DNA of 64,000 nt from Nitratireductor aestuarii (GCF_014641695.1 NZ_BMIF01000011.1:62001-126000); one strand, 5' to 3'. Shown: positions 35,286 through 44,111, counted from the stretch's first letter. Numbers and translations: made by a program. The notes: generated by a model from the sequence alone, not told the origin.

Positions 35286-36644
35286 ATGACTTCCTCGACA
35301 CCAACAGTATCGGATTCTCCAGCTCCCGCAGGTGAGCACGGGCTGGAAATTGTCTCCAAGCCGTTGGATCCGTCGAATAGCGAAGCTGCACCCGCCGCTG
35401 GTTCGGAACGGTCCATCCGCTGGCGCGTGATGCAGCGTGTGGATGACCCGGATCCCGCCCGCGCCACCGCCCAGGCGACCGAAGACCTCAAGAACGGCGC
35501 CAACGGCCTCTCGCTTGTCTTTGCCGGAGCGCCGAACGCCTTCGGTTTCGGCCTGCCCTCGAATATCGAGGGCTTGCGTGCCGCTTTGGCGGACGTGCCG
35601 CTCCAGGGCGTTCACCTGCGCGTCGACGTTCACCCCCAGAGCCGCGCGTCCATCGACTGGCTGGCGCAGCTGTTCCAGGAAAAGCAGGTAAACCCGACGG
35701 GCGTCCACCTCTCCTTCGGCGTCGATCCTGCATCACTCTTCGTGGGCACCGGCCAGCTGCGCATGTCGCTTGAGGCGCTGGAAGCATCCCTGCCCCAATC
35801 GCTGGGCGGCTTCTTCGCTCTGTCCCTGCCGGGTGTGCTGCTGGAAGCCGATGGCCGCGTTTATCACAACGCTGGCGCAAGCGAGACCCAGGAGCTCGGC
35901 ATCATGCTGGCCTCCGCCTCCTCCTACCTGAAAATGTTCGAGGACGCCCGCCAGCCTCCGGTCTACGCCATGCCGCATCTGGGCTTCGCAACCAGCATGG
36001 ACCAGGACCTTCTGTCTTCCACGGCAAAGCTGCGTGCCCTGCGCCTGCTCTGGGCGCGGATGCTGCGCGACTATGGCATCGAGCCCCAGCCGGTCCCGAT
36101 CCATGCGGAAACATCCTTCCGCATGCTCAGCGCCCGCGATGTCGAGACCAACATCGTCCGCACCACCATGGCGACCTTTGCCGCTGCCGTGGGTGGTGCC
36201 GATTCGATCTCCGTTCTCCCCCATACGATCCCGCTGACGCTGCCCGAGGCAGACGCCCGCCGGATCGCGCTCAACACCAGCCTCGTCCAGGGCTTTGAAA
36301 CGAGTGCCCAGGAACTGATCTCTGCCCAATCCGACTTCGTTGATAGCCTTGTTGAGCGCTACTGCGACCGTGGCTGGGACGAATACAAGCGCATTGAGGC
36401 GGAGGGCGGAGTGCTGCGCAGCATTGCTTCCGGCACGCTCCAGGCGCGCATTGCTGAAGAACGGAACGAGCAGCTCAAGCGCTACGGCACGCTGGTTGGC
36501 TCCACGATCTATCCGAAGGCTGCTGAGAGACCTCTCGTCCTGCCGAAGATCCTCCAGCAGATTTTCAACGATGCCGCGATCACCTGCGAGCCGCTTCTGC
36601 CGCAGCGTTTCGAGGCATTGGCCAATTCTGAAGGGGGAAACTGA
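35286..36644 (+). CDS. mutA: Methylmalonyl-CoA mutase small (beta) subunit family protein
   Basis: The large and small subunits of the B12-dependent mutase interconvert methylmalonyl-CoA and succinyl-CoA in propionate metabolism. The 452-residue product has the TIM-barrel signature (RWRVMQRVDDPDPARATAQA, LKNGANGLSLVFAGAPNAFGFGL, HAETSFRMLSARDVETNIVR). It lacks the B12-binding domain and its DxHxxG motif, as expected for the non-catalytic small subunit. The ATG at 35286 is preceded by GGGA. The large subunit gene is not next to it. It overlaps the GFA gene by one base. Confidence 0.88.
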   Translation: MTSSTPTVSDSPAPAGEHGLEIVSKPLDPSNSEAAPAAGSERSIRWRVMQRVDDPDPARATAQATEDLKNGANGLSLVFAGAPNAFGFGLPSNIEGLRAALADVPLQGVHLRVDVHPQSRASIDWLAQLFQEKQVNPTGVHLSFGVDPASLFVGTGQLRMSLEALEASLPQSLGGFFALSLPGVLLEADGRVYHNAGASETQELGIMLASASSYLKMFEDARQPPVYAMPHLGFATSMDQDLLSSTAKLRALRLLWARMLRDYGIEPQPVPIHAETSFRMLSARDVETNIVRTTMATFAAAVGGADSISVLPHTIPLTLPEADARRIALNTSLVQGFETSAQELISAQSDFVDSLVERYCDRGWDEYKRIEAEGGVLRSIASGTLQARIAEERNEQLKRYGTLVGSTIYPKAAERPLVLPKILQQIFNDAAITCEPLLPQRFEALANSEGGN

Positions 36645-37045
36645 TGAGGATCCACGGTCAATGCCATTGCGGCAACATCACCTACGAGGCTGAGGTCGAA
36701 CCCACCCCAGTAACGGTCTGCCACTGCGATGACTGCCAGCGCCTGACGGGTTCCCCGTTCCGCGTCACTGTTTCCACGCCCCGCTCGAACATCGAGATCA
36801 AGGGCGAGCCCAAGATCTACCGTCGGCAGGCGGACAGCGGCACCATGCGCCTCATGTACTTCTGCCCGGAATGCGGCTCCTCGCTCTTCGCAAGCGACGA
36901 AGACGTCGATGCCCGTCCCTGGGGCATCCGCTGGGGCTCGATCAACGAGCGCAAGCAACTCGCACCGACCCAGCAGATCTGGTGCAGCTCCGCAGTCGAA
37001 TGGGGCATGTTCCCCGACCTTCCCCGCAAGGACAAGCAGAAGTAG
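36644..37045 (+). CDS. GFA family zinc protein (133 aa)
   Basis: The protein has the zinc-binding Cys pattern of the GFA/CENP-V fold: QCHCGNITYEAE, VCHCDDCQRLTGSPF and YFCPECGSSLF. The family is named for a glutathione-dependent formaldehyde-activating enzyme, but that activity is doubtful for many members, so the substrate is unknown here. The start overlaps the mutase stop by one base, suggesting co-translation. Confidence 0.9.
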   Translation: MRIHGQCHCGNITYEAEVEPTPVTVCHCDDCQRLTGSPFRVTVSTPRSNIEIKGEPKIYRRQADSGTMRLMYFCPECGSSLFASDEDVDARPWGIRWGSINERKQLAPTQQIWCSSAVEWGMFPDLPRKDKQK

Positions 37046-37070
37046 CCCTGCATTAACTGACCAGTCTTGC

Positions 37071-37613
37071 CTAAATCCCTCGTTCCGCTGGCACGTAGCT
37101 AAGCCTGATCACACCACCGCTCATCATCTCGCTGTTCACCAGCTTCAATGGTGGGCGGTGCCGCGTGAAATAAGGCTTGCCGCTGCCAATTACGACCGGA
37201 TGCAGGTAGAGGTGATATTCATCGATCAGACCGGCATCGCCTAAATTTGCAGCGAGCACCGTCCCCGCGACTTCCACGTTTCCGTCGAGCCTAATCTTTA
37301 GCTTGGCGACCTCATCCTCGACATTAGAATTGATCAGCGTTGCGTTCGGCCCGACGCTGTCCAGCGTGTTTGACACGACCCATTTCGGCTGGCTGCGCCA
37401 GGCTTCGGCATATTCCCGCTCAGCCTCATCCCATTCGGGATGCTCCTCGTCCCAGTACCGCATGACCTCATACATCCGGCGGCCATAGACCATGCCGCTA
37501 AGTCCGCGAACGTCTTCGATGAAGTGCCTGAACAACGCCGAATCAGGAGCGAAGGCATCATGGTCGACATAGCCGTCGAGCGACACGTTCAATGCATAGA
37601 TGAGTCGTGCCAT
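37071..37613 (-). CDS. Dihydrofolate reductase-like (RibD C-terminal domain) protein
   Basis: The start at 37613 (MARLIYALNVSLDGYVDHDA) has a GGAGG site. The fold is the RibD C-terminal/DHFR-like domain, seen in the N-terminal strand, SGMVYGRRMYEVMRYW, VEVAGTVLAANLGDAGLIDEYHLYLHPVVIGSGKPYF and the C-terminal SGGVIRLSY. Stand-alone members of this family are NADPH-dependent reductases of unknown substrate and are not real folate enzymes. It is 23 bp downstream of the VOC gene on the same strand, so the two form a unit. Confidence 0.88.
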   Translation of the reverse strand: MARLIYALNVSLDGYVDHDAFAPDSALFRHFIEDVRGLSGMVYGRRMYEVMRYWDEEHPEWDEAEREYAEAWRSQPKWVVSNTLDSVGPNATLINSNVEDEVAKLKIRLDGNVEVAGTVLAANLGDAGLIDEYHLYLHPVVIGSGKPYFTRHRPPLKLVNSEMMSGGVIRLSYVPAERGI

Positions 37614-37636
37614 TGGCTTCCTCCGTGCCGCTGCTG

Positions 37637-38020
37637 TCACGCGCTGTTCAGATGCAGAATATTCCCATCCGGATCCTTGAACCACACCATCTTGAAGCTT
37701 CCGGCGTCATGCACCCCATCCCGGTAGGTCACGCCATCCATTTCGTAGTGCTCGAACGCCACACCCTTGCCGGCAAGCTCCGCCGCGATGGTGACTACGT
37801 CCGCTCCGCAATCCCAGACCACGGCATTGGCCTGGTTTGTACCGGCGAAATCCGACGGATAGACAACGAGATGCGTCGCACCGGTCTTATAGACCAATAC
37901 GCCCTCCATTCCGTCGTCAAGAAGTTGAAGGCCGAGCACGTCGCTGTAGAATCGCTTCGCCCGCTCGATGTCGGTCACCGCAACGATGGCGGATGAGGAT
38001 TTTCCCGTGAGTAGCGTCAT
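37637..38020 (-). CDS. VOC/glyoxalase-fold protein (127 aa)
   Basis: The start at 38020 (MTLLTGKSSSAIVAVTDIE) has GGGAG 8 bases upstream, so the longer frame is rejected. One vicinal-oxygen-chelate module is visible: VTDIERAKRFYSDVLGLQLLDD, then THLVVYPSDFAG, and the C-terminal KMVWFKDPDGNILHLNS with its metal-ligand-like residues. The family includes glyoxalases, dioxygenases and antibiotic-resistance proteins; the activity here is not determined. It leads the unit with the DHFR-like gene. Confidence 0.88.
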   Translation of the reverse strand: MTLLTGKSSSAIVAVTDIERAKRFYSDVLGLQLLDDGMEGVLVYKTGATHLVVYPSDFAGTNQANAVVWDCGADVVTIAAELAGKGVAFEHYEMDGVTYRDGVHDAGSFKMVWFKDPDGNILHLNSA

Positions 38021-38213
38021 GGAACGTCTCCCTGGCAGACATTCCCAAGGACGCATGAACAGGACGGTTTCCGACATGACCTCGAAACTTCGCTTATGAG
38101 AGGTCAAGCGGCTTCGCGCTAAGTAAAGCGCTGCGTCCTGCCCCAAGGGGTAGTTTCACTCTAGCTGCAGGGTAAATTGTCGGGAGATTTGGTCAGCTAA
38201 GCCTTTGACCAGC

Positions 38214-38290
38214 TGGTCGGAGTGAGAGGATTCGAACCTCCGACCCCCTCGTCCCGAACGAGGTGCGCTACCAGGCTGCGCTACACTCCG
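38214..38290 (-). tRNA. tRNA-Pro, anticodon CGG
   Basis: Read on the minus strand, the 77-base sequence folds as a tRNA. The acceptor arm is CGGAGTG with CACTCCG, the D arm contains AGCGCAGCCTGGTAGCGC, and the anticodon stem CCTCG/CGAGG carries the loop TTCGGGA. The T arm contains GGTTCGAATCC, and an encoded ACCA end follows. The anticodon CGG reads CCG proline codons. Confidence 0.97.
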
Positions 38291-38439
38291 TGACCAGATG
38301 GCGGGCTTATAACCATGAGCATTTTGTGATGCAAGTCGAAACCGAAGCCTGCGCCACATTGCCCGTCGATTTTTTTGTGAGCAACCTTCGCCGGCTGAAG
38401 GGTGCTGCTTACGGCAGCACCGTAATCGCTGGAGCCCCT

Positions 38440-38730
38440 TTAGGCGGCGGTCAGCTCTGCTGCCGCAGTGCCCTGTATCGCCAGGTGATCTTCCACAAGG
38501 ATGTGGCGCCGGCGCGCATAGGCGATGAACACGTCACACGCCTCTTCCGCCGGGCACTTTCCGCTCATCGCATCGCGGCAGGCATCAACGGCCGCCTCAT
38601 GCACTTCATCCTGCTGCTCGGCTGGCACTTCACGAAGACATGAAAATGCGTCGTACACATTGGTGACCGAACGCACGAAGCCAAGGCCGACGAGAACCGT
38701 GACGGGCTGCGGAAATTCCAGATCTTTCAT
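38440..38730 (-). CDS. DUF982 family protein (96 aa)
   Basis: The start at 38730 (MKDLEFPQPVTVLVGLGFVR) fits the family's usual beginning; the upstream ribosome site is weak. The pattern PVTVLVGLGFVRSVTNVYDAFSCL is typical of DUF982, a family of small proteins expanded in Rhizobiales whose function is unknown. Two Cys-containing helices follow (DACRDAMSGKCPAEEACD). It is divergent from the SDR gene and lies beside the tRNA gene. Confidence 0.85.
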   Translation of the reverse strand: MKDLEFPQPVTVLVGLGFVRSVTNVYDAFSCLREVPAEQQDEVHEAAVDACRDAMSGKCPAEEACDVFIAYARRRHILVEDHLAIQGTAAAELTAA

Positions 38731-38897
38731 GACGAGCTCTTGTTTTTGTGAGGTCTTTTGGTGGATGCTGTCCCTGTGACGGCCCACTAACACTTACCCG
38801 CAACAAAGGTTCCTCAACGAAGAACGGGATCGGGAGGTGGGCCGCGAACGGTTGGGGCTTCGCGCATAGGCATTGGGGAAATGGCTTAGAGGGCCTG

Positions 38898-39584
38898 ATG
38901 AACAGAACGGCGATCATCACGGGGGGCGCTTCCATCACCGGCATGGCGATTGCCGAGCATCTCCTGGAAGACGGCTGGTCCGTGGCCATCGTCGATTCGG
39001 ATCAGGAGGCGGCGAAGGTCGCGGAGGATGCATTCAGCGGCGAAGATGTGCTGGTGATTCCAGCCGACATCTCCGACGAAGAGGAGATGGACCGCGCCTT
39101 CGATACGGCGGTAGATACCTTCGGCCTCTGCTCGGCCCTCATCAATTGCGCCGGCATCCGCCTTGAAGCTCCGTTTGAAGACACGAATGTCGAGCAGCTG
39201 CGCGAGGTTCTTGAGCTGAACCTTGTCGCTCCCTTCGTTGCCGCTCAGGCGGCATTCGCGCGTATGGCCGACCATCTGGTGATCATCAATCTCGTGTCCA
39301 CCTGCGGGCTTCAGGCCCGCAAGGGCCGCAGCGCCCTTGCCGCATCCCATGCTGGGTTGCGCATGATGACCGAGATCCTCGCCATGGAAAATCTGGATCG
39401 TCCCGTACGCGTCAACTGCATCGCCACGGCCGGAGAAGTCAGCAAGCGCAAGATCTGGACCTCCCGCCCGTCCCGCACGCCGGGTACCACGGAGATTGTC
39501 GGTGCCGTCTCCTATCTCCTTTCAGACGCAGCCAGCATGGTAAGCGGCCAGACCCTTGTGCTGGGCAGTGACGAATCTGACTAA
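38898..39584 (+). CDS. Degenerate short-chain dehydrogenase/reductase (SDR) family protein
   Basis: The ATG at 38898 has GAGG 6 bases upstream. The 228-residue protein has the SDR Rossmann fold, with TGGASITGMAIAEHL at the nucleotide site, INCAGI and a C-terminal VSGQTLVLGSDE. However, the catalytic YxxxK is missing: at the expected place stands SALAASHAG, so Tyr is Leu147 and Lys is His151. The dinucleotide glycine motif TGxxxGxG is also altered to TGGASITG. It therefore probably binds something without normal dehydrogenase chemistry, or uses other residues. The frame is intact. Confidence 0.85.
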   Translation: MNRTAIITGGASITGMAIAEHLLEDGWSVAIVDSDQEAAKVAEDAFSGEDVLVIPADISDEEEMDRAFDTAVDTFGLCSALINCAGIRLEAPFEDTNVEQLREVLELNLVAPFVAAQAAFARMADHLVIINLVSTCGLQARKGRSALAASHAGLRMMTEILAMENLDRPVRVNCIATAGEVSKRKIWTSRPSRTPGTTEIVGAVSYLLSDAASMVSGQTLVLGSDESD

Positions 39585-39682
39585 GCACCTCCCGGAATCG
39601 CGATAATGATCCAGTAGAGCCCATCCACGTTGAACCTGTACTCAGATGGGACTATGAGGTCTCGAGGAGGAGCTTGAACGCG

Positions 39683-40699
39683 ATGCAGGTGCAGATGAGC
39701 AATCCAATTCTCGTAGAAATTCTTCGCGGCAAGGTGGTCGAAAGCCGCCACCGTGGTTCCATCGCCGTCAGCGACTCAAGCGGCAAGCTCCTGCTTTCCG
39801 TCGGCGATGTCGACCGTCCCGTCTTTCCGCGTTCCGCCGTGAAGGCCATCCAGGCGCTGCCCTTCGTCGAAAGCGGCGCCGCCGATGCCCTCGGCTTCGG
39901 CAACAGTGAGATCGCACTCGCAAGTTCTTCCCATTCCGGCGAGCCGGAACATGCTGAGCTCGCCGCCTCCATGCTGGCAAAGGCCGGGCTCGACCAGACT
40001 GCACTCGAATGCGGAGCGCATTGGCCCACGAACCATCAGGCGACGATCGACCTTGCCCGCACCGGAGCCGAGCCCTGCCCGCTCCACAACAACTGCTCCG
40101 GCAAGCATTCGGGCTTCCTTTGCACCTGCGTGCACACCGGCATCGACCACCGCGGCTACGTATCCGTGGACCACGAGTACCAGCGCCTGATCCGAGCGAC
40201 CATGGAGAACGTCACGGGCGCGATCCACGGCGCGGAGACCTGCGGAACCGACGGCTGCTCAATTCCCACCTATGCGGTGCCGCTGCGCAATCTGGCTCAG
40301 GGCTTTGCAAAGATGGCCACGGGCGACGGACTTGAGCCACAGCGCGCAGCTGCAGCCCGTCGTATCCTCGTGGCCTGCATGGCCGAACCCTTCCTCACCG
40401 CTGGCACCGGGCGCGCTGACACGAAGATCATGCTGGCAGGCAAGGGCCGTATCTTCACCAAGACCGGTGCCGAAGGCGTCTTCTGCGCGGCGGTTCCCGA
40501 GCTTGGCCTTGGCATCGCGCTCAAGTGCGATGACGGCACGACCCGCGCCGCTGCAATCATGGTCATGACCACGTTGGCAAGACTTCTTGCAGCCGCTGAT
40601 CCCCTCCGCGCGGAACTGGTCGAAATGGCTCATCCGGTCATCAAGAACTGGAACGGCATCGAAGTCGGTGCAATGCGCCCAGCCGGCGATCTCGCCTGA
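39683..40699 (+). CDS. L-asparaginase, Rhizobium-type (SxxK, ReAV-like)
   Basis: The enzyme hydrolyses asparagine to aspartate and ammonia. ATG 39683 is preceded by GAGGAGGAG at about 10 bases; a TTG 9 bp upstream is too near the site. The 338-residue product matches the asparaginase family of Rhizobium etli, unrelated to the E. coli types. It shows the SxxK pair Ser51/Lys54 (FPRSAVKAIQ), SSSHSGEPEH, a Cys in ALECGAHWP, NNCSGKHSGFLC and CGTDGCSIPTYA. Rhizobium-type enzymes use the Ser-Lys dyad and a metal-coordinating Cys. A single gene. Confidence 0.9.
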   Translation: MQVQMSNPILVEILRGKVVESRHRGSIAVSDSSGKLLLSVGDVDRPVFPRSAVKAIQALPFVESGAADALGFGNSEIALASSSHSGEPEHAELAASMLAKAGLDQTALECGAHWPTNHQATIDLARTGAEPCPLHNNCSGKHSGFLCTCVHTGIDHRGYVSVDHEYQRLIRATMENVTGAIHGAETCGTDGCSIPTYAVPLRNLAQGFAKMATGDGLEPQRAAAARRILVACMAEPFLTAGTGRADTKIMLAGKGRIFTKTGAEGVFCAAVPELGLGIALKCDDGTTRAAAIMVMTTLARLLAAADPLRAELVEMAHPVIKNWNGIEVGAMRPAGDLA

Positions 40700-40732
40700 C
40701 AGGCGGGCGCCACCTACCGATCCGGCTATATG

Positions 40733-40757
40733 GGGCGGACTGTCATCCAGTCCGCCC
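40733..40757. terminator. Hairpin after the asparaginase gene
   Basis: GGGCGGACTG (40733-40742) pairs perfectly with CAGTCCGCCC (40748-40757) across five bases. The stem is strong, but no T-run follows, so it may stop transcription only with help from Rho or may protect the mRNA end. Confidence 0.5.
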
Positions 40758-40859
40758 ACACCACTCCTTCTGAAGCCCATACTGGACTGCGTCACCTGAT
40801 AGTGTAGTGTAACTCCACCGTCGGGGGTTTGGAGGCTGCATGAGCTCGAGGAGCGACGC

Positions 40860-42293
40860 ATGGAGTTCGACCCTGTCCTGCTGGCCAGAATTCAGTTTGC
40901 CTTCACGATCTCCTTCCACATCATCTTTCCAGCGTTCACGATCGGGCTTTCCGCCTACATAGCGGTCCTCCTGCTCACATGGATGCGCACGAAGAACGAG
41001 CGCTACCATCGGCTCGTAAGGTTCTGGACCAGGATTTTTGCAGTGTCCTTCGCCATGGGCGTGGTTTCCGGCATCGTGCTCACCTACCAGTTCGGGACCA
41101 ACTGGAGCCGCTTCTCGGAGTTTTCAGGCAACGTCATTGGCCCGCTGATCGGCTATGAGGTGCTCACCGCCTTTTATCTTGAAGCGACCTTCCTCGGGAT
41201 CCTGCTCTTTGGCTGGAACCGGTTCCCACCGTGGCTCCTCACCCTCGCCTCAGTCCTCGTCGCCATCGGCACGGCAACCAGCGCGTTCTGGATACTCTCG
41301 GCCAACAGCTGGATGCAGACTCCTGCCGGCCATGAGATCCGCGACGGCATCGCCTATCCAGTCGACTGGCTGCGGGTGATCTTCAATCCGAGCTTCCCCT
41401 ACCGCCTCGCGCACATGCTCAACGCCGCCTATCTTACGACCGCCGCGGTCGTGCTGGCTGTCGGCGCGCGCTATCTGCTCCGCAACCGTTTCCCGGAGGA
41501 AGGCCGGACCATGATGCGCATGGCCGTAGGCATGATCGCAATTACTGCACCCCTGCAGCTCTTCATCGGCGACCTGCACGGCCTCAACACGCTGGAACAT
41601 CAGCCCGCGAAGGTCGCCGCGATGGAAGGCCATTGGGACGAGGCCAAGGGCAGCGCCTTCGTGCTCTTCGGCATCCCTGACCGCGACGCCCGCAAGAACC
41701 ACTACGAGATCGCCATACCGGGCCTCGGCGGCTTGATCCTCAAGCACGAGTGGGACGGTCGCTACGCCGGCCTCGAGCAGTTCCCACGCGACGAGTGGCC
41801 ACCTGTCGCCAACGTCTTCTTCACCTTCCGCCTCATGGTCGGCATCGGGCTGTTCCTGATCCTGATCGGCTTCTGGGGGGCCTGGCTCTGGTGGCGCGGC
41901 CAGCTCTTCACCAACCGGCTCTATCTGTTCATCTCATCCTATGTCTGGCCGCTCGGCTTCATTGCCATTCTGGCCGGATGGTTCGTCACCGAGCAGGGCC
42001 GCCAGCCATGGCTGGTTTATGGCCATCTGCGCACGATCGACGGCATCTCGCCGGTGCCTGCCGCTAGTGTACTGGGCACGCTGGCGCTCTTCGTCTTCAT
42101 CTACTGCATCATCTTCGCGATGGGCATCTACTACATCAACCGGCTCATCGAACGCGGCCTGTCGCGGGAAGCCAAGGCGCCGCCCGAGGGCCTTCCCAAC
42201 CGTCCGCTTTCAGCTGCCGAGGAGGCGACCCGCGAAGCGCTTGGCCGCGGTCCCGGCACGCCCGGCTATTCAGCGGAGGAGATGAAACCATGA
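40860..42293 (+). CDS. cydA: Cyanide-insensitive bd-type quinol oxidase subunit I
   Basis: Subunit I binds haems b558, b595 and d and oxidises quinol in the inner membrane. The ATG at 40860 has GAGGAG 8 bases upstream. The 477-residue product has about nine membrane helices. His20 (TISFHIIFPAF) is a haem ligand candidate, and the quinol-site GRQPWLVYG is present. The Q-loop is short, as in CioA-type oxidases that lack the long insertion of E. coli CydA. cydB overlaps by 4 bp (ATGA). The gene lies next to the oxygen-regulatory genes fixK, fixJ and fixL. Confidence 0.93.
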   Translation: MEFDPVLLARIQFAFTISFHIIFPAFTIGLSAYIAVLLLTWMRTKNERYHRLVRFWTRIFAVSFAMGVVSGIVLTYQFGTNWSRFSEFSGNVIGPLIGYEVLTAFYLEATFLGILLFGWNRFPPWLLTLASVLVAIGTATSAFWILSANSWMQTPAGHEIRDGIAYPVDWLRVIFNPSFPYRLAHMLNAAYLTTAAVVLAVGARYLLRNRFPEEGRTMMRMAVGMIAITAPLQLFIGDLHGLNTLEHQPAKVAAMEGHWDEAKGSAFVLFGIPDRDARKNHYEIAIPGLGGLILKHEWDGRYAGLEQFPRDEWPPVANVFFTFRLMVGIGLFLILIGFWGAWLWWRGQLFTNRLYLFISSYVWPLGFIAILAGWFVTEQGRQPWLVYGHLRTIDGISPVPAASVLGTLALFVFIYCIIFAMGIYYINRLIERGLSREAKAPPEGLPNRPLSAAEEATREALGRGPGTPGYSAEEMKP

Positions 42294-43303
42294 TCGGTAT
42301 GGAATGGTATCTTCCGCTCATCTGGGCAGGCATCATCGGCATCGCCGTGATGATGTACGTCATCCTGGACGGCTTCGATCTCGGGATCGGCATCCTCTTC
42401 CCCTTTACCCACAAGGAGGAGGAACGTGATCTCATGATGAACTCCGTCGCTCCCTTCTGGGACGGCAACGAGACCTGGCTGGTGCTGGGAGGTGGCGGGC
42501 TTTGGGTGGCCTTCCCCAAGGCCTATGCGATCATCATGCCGGCTTTCTATCTGCCGGTGATTGGAATGCTGCTGGCGCTCGTCCTGCGCGGCGTATCCTT
42601 CGAATTCCGCTGGGTCGCCAAGCCAGGCCACCGGATCTGGGATATCGCCTTCGCCACGGGCTCCATCGCCGCAGCCTTCCTGCAAGGTATTATCCTCGGC
42701 GGCCTCCTGCAGGGTGTGACGGTCGTCGACGGCCAATATGCCGGTGGGCCGTTCGACTGGCTCACGGTGTTCTCGGTCTTCGTCGGACTTTCCGTGGTGG
42801 CAGGCTACGCCCTTCTCGGCGCAACCTGGCTCCACATGCGCACGGAAGGTCCGGTGAAGAAACTTGGCCTGCGCTATGCACCTACTCTTCTAGCGCTGGT
42901 CCTGGTCGCCATGGCAGCCATCAGCCTTTGGACACCGCTGTCGCTTCCGCGTGTAGCCGAACGCTGGTTCGTTCTGCCCAACCTGCTCTACCTGTGGCCG
43001 ATCCCGCTCGCGGTTGCGGTCATCGCCTTCGCAATCTGGCGAGGCTTGCAGAAGGGCAGCGAATTTCTCCCCTTTGCCGGCACGATCGCCCTGTTCATCC
43101 TGGGATATGCCGGTCTGGCGATCTCCAACGTGCCCTACCTTGTGCCGCCGACGCTCACCTTCTGGGATGCAGCCGCCTCGCCCGCCTCACAGATATTCTT
43201 CCTGATGGGCACAATTTTCCTGCTGCCGCTGGTGCTTGGCTACACGGTCTTCGTCTACTGGATGTTCCGGGGCAAGATCGCGCCGGGTGAAGGCTATCAC
43301 TAA
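42290..43303 (+). CDS. cydB: Cyanide-insensitive bd-type quinol oxidase subunit II
   Basis: The 337-residue membrane protein starts MIGMEWYLPLIWAGIIGIAV and shows the family sequences YVILDGFDLGIGILFPF and FWDGNETWLVLGGGGLWVAFP, which hold the conserved Asp and Trp residues of CydB/CioB. About eight to nine membrane helices are visible. It forms the terminal oxidase with CydA. There is no cydX-like short frame between the stop and the terminator hairpin at 43308. It is convergent with fixK. Confidence 0.93.
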   Translation: MIGMEWYLPLIWAGIIGIAVMMYVILDGFDLGIGILFPFTHKEEERDLMMNSVAPFWDGNETWLVLGGGGLWVAFPKAYAIIMPAFYLPVIGMLLALVLRGVSFEFRWVAKPGHRIWDIAFATGSIAAAFLQGIILGGLLQGVTVVDGQYAGGPFDWLTVFSVFVGLSVVAGYALLGATWLHMRTEGPVKKLGLRYAPTLLALVLVAMAAISLWTPLSLPRVAERWFVLPNLLYLWPIPLAVAVIAFAIWRGLQKGSEFLPFAGTIALFILGYAGLAISNVPYLVPPTLTFWDAAASPASQIFFLMGTIFLLPLVLGYTVFVYWMFRGKIAPGEGYH

Positions 43304-43307
43304 CTAA

Positions 43308-43337
43308 AAAGGGCATGGTTCTAAAACCATACCCTTT
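43308..43337. terminator. Bidirectional terminator between cydB and fixK
   Basis: AAAGGGCATGGTT (43308-43320) pairs with AACCATACCCTTT (43325-43337), with one mismatch, around a short loop. It is flanked by A-runs on both sides, so T-rich ends form on either strand. It lies 4 bp after the cydB stop. Confidence 0.75.
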
Positions 43338-43361
43338 GAAGAAAAATGCCTTAGATCAACC

Positions 43362-44012
43362 TTACGCGCAGATGCCGCGCAGTGCCTCGATCTGCAGGAT
43401 ATCCACGCCCCGGGTGCCATGCAGCTTGATGTAGCCCTTGCTGCGGAACTTCGAGAACACGCGCGAAACCGTCTCGATGGTGAGGCCCAGGTAGTCCGCG
43501 ATATCGGTGCGCGACATAGCGAGCTCGAAGTGCTGCTCGTGGCCGAGCCGATCATAGAGGTCGACCATGAAGGCAGCGATACGCTCGCACGCCGTTTGCC
43601 TGCCGATCACCAGGAGATGATCCTGGGCGCGCACGAGTTCCCGCATCGCCAATGTCAGCAGCGACTTGTCCTCGCGGATGGGCCCTCTGAAAACGCGGAC
43701 TGCAGCGTCGCAGACAGCCTCGGCGAAAAGGTGATGCTGGCCGTCAGCAAAGCCGAAGACCTCGCCCGCCACGTGGAAGGCGCAGATCTGACGACGCCCG
43801 TCCGAAAGAAGACGGAACAGCCGGACAACGCCGTATTCAACCTGGTAGAGAGCCGTTGCGCGGTCACCCTGCGCGTAGATCTGCGCATTGGGCGAGAAGA
43901 ACTCCACCTGTCGGGGCTGTGAGTCACCAAGCGATCCGCCGCTGGCGATGACACCCGCCAGTGCCCGATCCAGCATCGCATCTGGATTTGGCTGCGCGCG
44001 ATAGGCAAGCAT
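43362..44012 (-). CDS. fixK: FixK-type Crp/Fnr transcription regulator
   Basis: The 216-residue protein has a cyclic-nucleotide-type beta-roll (about residues 30-110), a dimer helix and a C-terminal helix-turn-helix. The recognition part is MSRTDIADYLGLTIETVSRV, whose ETVSR matches FixK/FnrN proteins that read TTGAT-N4-ATCAA. The N-terminal Cys cluster of oxygen-sensing Fnr/FnrN is absent, so it should depend on FixLJ rather than sense oxygen itself. A FixJ-type box lies 85 bp upstream. Candidate targets in this window are ccoN and ccoG. Confidence 0.9.
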   Translation of the reverse strand: MLAYRAQPNPDAMLDRALAGVIASGGSLGDSQPRQVEFFSPNAQIYAQGDRATALYQVEYGVVRLFRLLSDGRRQICAFHVAGEVFGFADGQHHLFAEAVCDAAVRVFRGPIREDKSLLTLAMRELVRAQDHLLVIGRQTACERIAAFMVDLYDRLGHEQHFELAMSRTDIADYLGLTIETVSRVFSKFRSKGYIKLHGTRGVDILQIEALRGICA

Positions 44013-44096
44013 TGCACTCTCCGTGTCCGGAACCTCTATGACAATGCTTTTCTAATACCCCTTACGACGGCGCAAAAAAATTCGGACGGACCCTAA

Positions 44097-44111
44097 GGGT
44101 AACTACGTAAC
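44097..44111 (-). promoter_or_regulatory. FixJ-type box upstream of fixK
   Basis: On the minus strand the sequence is GTTACGTAGTTACCC. It matches 11 of 14 bases of the FixJ box of the Sinorhizobium fixK promoter as I recall it (GTAAGTAGTTTCCC). The box lies 85 bp before the fixK start, a distance that suits activation with a leader of about 25-40 bases. fixJ and fixL lie immediately upstream on the same strand. Confidence 0.65.

Noticed and set aside
38190-38211. TGGTCA...TGACCA inverted repeat beside the tRNA-Pro as an attachment site or terminator
   Set aside because: Only six base pairs with no T-run, and no integrase or element boundary is nearby.
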